Virus record (IMG/VR): IMGVR_UViG_3300042884_000572
Span: 1-63,638 of that record
DNA length: 63,638 bases
Strand: one strand, 5' to 3'
Source of the DNA: a virus
Position 1 is the stretch's first letter. Each line of letters opens with the position of its first letter. Shown here in pieces: positions 60,782-63,638 of the stretch. Under the pieces are notes generated by a model. The model saw only the letters and a program-made list of their open reading frames with translations. It was not told the DNA's origin and did no database searches. The position numbers and the translations under genes were made by a program.

Positions 60782-61818
60782 TGGCATTACCAAAAAGAGG
60801 ACCTGTAAAACCAACAATACCACTTAACTATCCTAAAACTCTTTTACCAAGAAGGGAAGAGATTAAGGATATGATCACAAAAGATGGGACTTATTTACCT
60901 AAGTCACTTTTACATGCTGATTTAGATAGGGGATTTTTAGATTTTGTAAAAGAAAAAATTCAATTCACAAGTGAAGGAAAAAAAATACCTGTTGTTGATG
61001 TTTTAATAACAACACAGAATTGGTCACAATTTGTTGAAACTTGGGATTTTCAAAACATAGATAAAAATTTGGAACCACCGTTTTTAACAATCATTAGAAA
61101 TCCTGATGTTAAATTAAATGATAAAAGAAGATATAATATACCAAACAACAGGATGTATTATTATATGGAAGTTCCAACATGGGATGGAAATAGAAAAGGT
61201 GCTAATATATATAAAATTCCACAACCAATTCCTGTTGATATAAAATATACTGTCGCATTAGTTTGTAATAGAATGAGAGAAGTGAATAAACTTAATCAAA
61301 CAATTATGAACTTATTTGCATCATATGAGGCATACCAAGTTATAAATGGACATTATATTCCAATTGTTAATGAATCATTCACAGACGAATCCGTTATGGA
61401 TTTAGAAAGTAGGAAGTATTATATAAATAAATATGAATTTACACTTCATGGATTTTTAATTGATGAAGAACAATTTGAGGTATATCCTGCTTTGAATAGA
61501 ACAATTCAAATGTTTGAGGTGGATAGTCGACCTGTTAAAAGACCGCAAAAAAAACAACAACCACCAGAATTAGAATCAATAACTTTTACGTATGAAAATG
61601 GTTTAACAACATTAGAAAGATCTTTCTTTTACACTTGTAATTTACTTTTTCAAAATACGGTTAATGTATCATCATTTTCGGTATACATAAATAATCAATA
61701 TGTTGGTGATGATGTAGATCTAATTCAGATCAATAATGGTGACGAATTAAAGATTGATATTATTATGGGATCAACAGGTCAAGTCCCTCAAGTAATATTT
61801 ACACAAAAGTTAATTTAG
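60781..61818 (+). CDS. tail completion / sheath stabiliser-like protein (gp15 candidate)
   Basis: 345 residues. The central segment PIPVDIKYTVALVCNRMREV...NQTIMNLFASYEAYQV, with YEFTLHGFLIDEEQFE after it, has the arrangement of T4 gp15/gp3-type tail terminators. The C-terminal 80 residues are an added beta domain (PPELESITFTYENGLTTLER onward). Upstream of tail sheath and overlapping the gp14-like gene by one base. The extra domain may decorate the tail end. Moderate confidence because identity to T4 gp15 cannot be measured here. Confidence 0.5.
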   Translation: MALPKRGPVKPTIPLNYPKTLLPRREEIKDMITKDGTYLPKSLLHADLDRGFLDFVKEKIQFTSEGKKIPVVDVLITTQNWSQFVETWDFQNIDKNLEPPFLTIIRNPDVKLNDKRRYNIPNNRMYYYMEVPTWDGNRKGANIYKIPQPIPVDIKYTVALVCNRMREVNKLNQTIMNLFASYEAYQVINGHYIPIVNESFTDESVMDLESRKYYINKYEFTLHGFLIDEEQFEVYPALNRTIQMFEVDSRPVKRPQKKQQPPELESITFTYENGLTTLERSFFYTCNLLFQNTVNVSSFSVYINNQYVGDDVDLIQINNGDELKIDIIMGSTGQVPQVIFTQKLI

Positions 61819-61979
61819 TTTTCACCATAAATGTCTTTTTTTTCTTGACACTTTTCCATAATTAAGTTTTCTAAAAACTTATACATTTTGATCCCACGCT
61901 TATCACAATACTTTTTCAAAACATTGTGAACATCAACGTCTATTTTTAAATTTTTTATTTTTTTTTCTTGTTTATCCAT
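61815..61979 (-). CDS. small ribbon-helix-helix-like protein
   Basis: 54 residues. It starts ATG at 61979 and ends TAA at 61817-61815, overlapping the previous plus gene by four bases. After a Lys-rich start, KNLKIDVDVHNVLKKYCDKR then GIKMYKFLENLIMEKC has the strand-helix-turn-helix order of Arc/MetJ-type (RHH) repressors (K-x-L-K-I-D-V strand, then two helices with a G at the turn). Likely a DNA-binding regulator, possibly of its own divergent region with the tail sheath. A minus-strand TATTTATA box is at 62015-62022. Confidence 0.65.
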   Translation of the reverse strand: MDKQEKKIKNLKIDVDVHNVLKKYCDKRGIKMYKFLENLIMEKCQEKKDIYGEN

Positions 61980-62014
61980 AGGTAGAAAAAAGGCAGAAAA
62001 AAATCATACCAACT

Positions 62015-62022
62015 TATAAATA
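62015..62022 (-). promoter_or_regulatory. divergent promoter box, minus side
   Basis: Minus-strand GTATTTATAAGTT, 35 bases from the ATG at 61979. Confidence 0.4.
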
Positions 62023-62058
62023 CTTTTATAAATGTAAAGTTTTTGGTGTTTTTCATAG

Positions 62059-62066
62059 TATTTATA
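62059..62066 (+). promoter_or_regulatory. candidate tail-sheath promoter box
   Basis: AGTATTTATAGTAAAA, 34 bases from the ATG at 62101. Confidence 0.45.
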
Positions 62067-62100
62067 GTAAAAATAAATTTTATAAAAAGTATTTTACAAT

Positions 62101-63638
62101 ATGGCAACTAACAGTAAAGTTTTCGTTTCACCCGGTGTGTATACTTCTGAAGTCGACCTTAGCTTTGTAGCACAAAGTGTGGGTGTAACTACATTAGGTA
62201 TTGTCGGTGAAACTTTAATAGGTCCAGCATTCGAACCTATCTTCATCACAAATTTCGATGAATTCCAAACCGTATTCGGCGGAACATCACCTGAAAAATT
62301 TGTAAACACACAAATTCCAAAATACGAGGCATCATATATTGCTAAGGCATATCTTCAACAATCAAACCAATTATTTGTAACGAGAATTTTAGGTTTATCA
62401 GGTTATGACGCAGGTCCATCTTGGTCAATAGCCACCGTTGCAAACGTCGATCCTTCAACGATTGGTGTTTGGTGTTTAAGTTCAGTTACTGATGTATACA
62501 CTTGTGAAACTATTTGTGCAATTCCTAACGAAGTAACATACTTAGTAAGTTTTACTGGATGTAACAATAGCACTTCATCAATAACATATACTTCATTATT
62601 TCCTGACGATATTCAAAACATTATAAATGATCAATTTGAACAATTCAATGGAAATGTTTCAACATTAGATGCACAAATTAAAAACTTAATTTTTGACGTT
62701 ATTACAGATTCAGATCCGTTTACAGCAGAAGATGAATTCATTTCTTACTTTGGTTCAGTAAGTAGTAATGATTACAACGCTTTAACAAATGCTGGATGGA
62801 CGGCAGCAACAAATGTGTTTAATGTTCCTTCGGTTTCTTTAGATGATACTAATTTGTTGTCTCCATTGAATGATCCATGGTATTATGCATTATTTACTAA
62901 CACAGGAAATACAAACTATAGTGGTTTTTCATTCTATACTTTCGTTTCAGGTTTAACTTTAAACCCTGTAACAACTACAACAACAATTCACACATCAACA
63001 ACGACCACCACAACTAACCCTTGTGCAACTCCAGTGCCAAATCCATCTACAACAACGACAACAACATTACCTCTTAATTGTTATACAGGTCAATTAGTTG
63101 TTAAATTATTCTACTATACGGGAACATCATTTAGTGATTATGATAATGTAGTAGTGGGATCTTTAAGATCGAGAGGTGTCTCAACATATACAACATCCAC
63201 TAATCCTACTTATTCAGTTACTGGAACATCAGATGTAACATTAAACATGTCGGGTCAATATTCATCAGTTCTTAAAAATCCATACGCAACGTTTGGTGTA
63301 AATGTTACTGATAAATTTGGAACTAACTATACCTTTGAAACTTCATTTACACAAAATGATCCTGAATATTGGACAAAGGTGTTTGGTGTAACTAATTTCC
63401 AAAAACCAAGAATTGAAGTTCCTGTATTTGCAGAAGAAAACTTCCAATCATGGTTGAACTTCGCTTGGAGAAAAGGATATATTAGAGGTCTTAACCCTAA
63501 TTTAATTGCACTTGAATCGGCTCAAAGTGGTGATCCAAACTCAATTGGTTGGTATTTAGATAGATGGCAAACACCATCATCACCATTTGTTGTTTCAGAA
63601 TTAAGAGGTAATAAAGTTTATGACTTATTTAGATTCTA
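62101..63638 (+). CDS. tail sheath protein (gp18-like), C-terminus cut by the window edge
   Basis: 512 residues visible with no stop. The N-terminus MATNSKVFVSPGVYTSEVDL followed by TTLGIVGETLIGPAFEPIFI and FDEFQTVFGG is the standard contractile sheath start (P-G-V-Y-x-x-E-x-D). Further EASYIAKAYLQQSNQLFVTR confirms it. Around residues 290-325 sits a Thr-rich insert (PVTTTTTIHTSTTTTTTN, then Cys, then NPSTTTTTTLPLNC) that ordinary sheaths lack. The C-terminal visible part has FAEENFQSWLNFAWRKGYIR. It polymerises around the tube and contracts on infection. The exposed Thr insert may be glycosylated. Confidence 0.92.
   Translation, partial: MATNSKVFVSPGVYTSEVDLSFVAQSVGVTTLGIVGETLIGPAFEPIFITNFDEFQTVFGGTSPEKFVNTQIPKYEASYIAKAYLQQSNQLFVTRILGLSGYDAGPSWSIATVANVDPSTIGVWCLSSVTDVYTCETICAIPNEVTYLVSFTGCNNSTSSITYTSLFPDDIQNIINDQFEQFNGNVSTLDAQIKNLIFDVITDSDPFTAEDEFISYFGSVSSNDYNALTNAGWTAATNVFNVPSVSLDDTNLLSPLNDPWYYALFTNTGNTNYSGFSFYTFVSGLTLNPVTTTTTIHTSTTTTTTNPCATPVPNPSTTTTTTLPLNCYTGQLVVKLFYYTGTSFSDYDNVVVGSLRSRGVSTYTTSTNPTYSVTGTSDVTLNMSGQYSSVLKNPYATFGVNVTDKFGTNYTFETSFTQNDPEYWTKVFGVTNFQKPRIEVPVFAEENFQSWLNFAWRKGYIRGLNPNLIALESAQSGDPNSIGWYLDRWQTPSSPFVVSELRGNKVYDLFRF
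62965..63081 (+). repeat. poly-Thr insert in the tail sheath (coding)
   Basis: Two Thr runs flanking a Cys/Pro segment and closing with a second Cys (LNCYTG), embedded in an otherwise normal sheath sequence. Confidence 0.75.

Noticed and set aside
1-63638. Integrase, transposase, insertion sequence or attachment site
   Set aside because: None recognised by motif or inverted repeat on either strand.

Overview
This window is a 63.6-kb internal piece of a large, AT-rich, T4-like contractile-tailed bacteriophage (myovirus). Virion evidence is a tail-sheath gene cut by the right edge, a gp5-like baseplate hub protein, neck- and tail-completion-like genes and many fibre or adhesin genes. Replication and expression genes include a T4 gp43-type family B DNA polymerase, an SNF2-type helicase, a DEDDy exonuclease, dUTPase, PhoH and a gp55-like sigma factor. 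Shine-Dalgarno sequences are largely absent, with A-rich stretches before start codons. Together with a recurring TATTTATA box this suggests a Bacteroidota (probably flavobacterial) host; that is inference. I saw no tRNA, CRISPR array, integrase or lysogeny module. No gene-free stretch exceeds 300 bases; the longest is 25942-26171.

Layout. 1-7378 (minus): small proteins, virion proteins, the gp5-like hub, a large baseplate-region protein and the sigma factor. 7378-16690 (minus): glycosyltransferases, a cytidylyltransferase and a methyltransferase interleaved with PhoH, a HAD-like protein, dUTPase and an exonuclease. 16789-19434 (minus): small unknown proteins including a stand-alone WYL-like domain. 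19488-28625 (plus): long adhesin and fibre genes with a Cys-rich lectin-like protein, a Thr-Pro mucin-like protein and a long coiled-coil fibre. 28681-30441 (minus): a DUF2827 glycosyltransferase and a J-domain protein. 30530-35671 (plus): a 1713-residue collagen-like fibre. 35674-38559 (minus): a giant GT4 / O-heptosyltransferase-like / FkbM fusion. 38630-46439 (plus): GT60-like transferase, carbamoyltransferase, two further transferase genes, then two paralogous baseplate proteins with Thr-rich tails. 46463-51457: an Asn-rich beta-solenoid and more fibre genes. 51555-60213: DNA polymerase, a neck-like protein, a metallopeptidase / Mn-type superoxide dismutase / nuclease-like fusion, and the helicase. 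60269-63638 (plus): neck- and tail-completion-like genes and the tail sheath.

How the genes may work together. About a dozen genes encode sugar-transfer or sugar-decoration enzymes. Two belong to families that glycosylate proteins: the BAHT/TibC O-heptosyltransferase-like domain with a four-Cys finger, and the GT60 polypeptide GlcNAc-transferase family. They sit among virion proteins with extreme Ser/Thr repeats (Gly-Thr-Ser triplets, Thr-Pro linkers, poly-Thr tails, even a poly-Thr insert in the tail sheath). My main hypothesis is a phage-encoded O-glycosylation system that coats its own fibres and tail. The second standout is the single-polypeptide fusion of an HExxH peptidase, a complete Mn-type superoxide dismutase and a possible PD-(D/E)XK-like domain.
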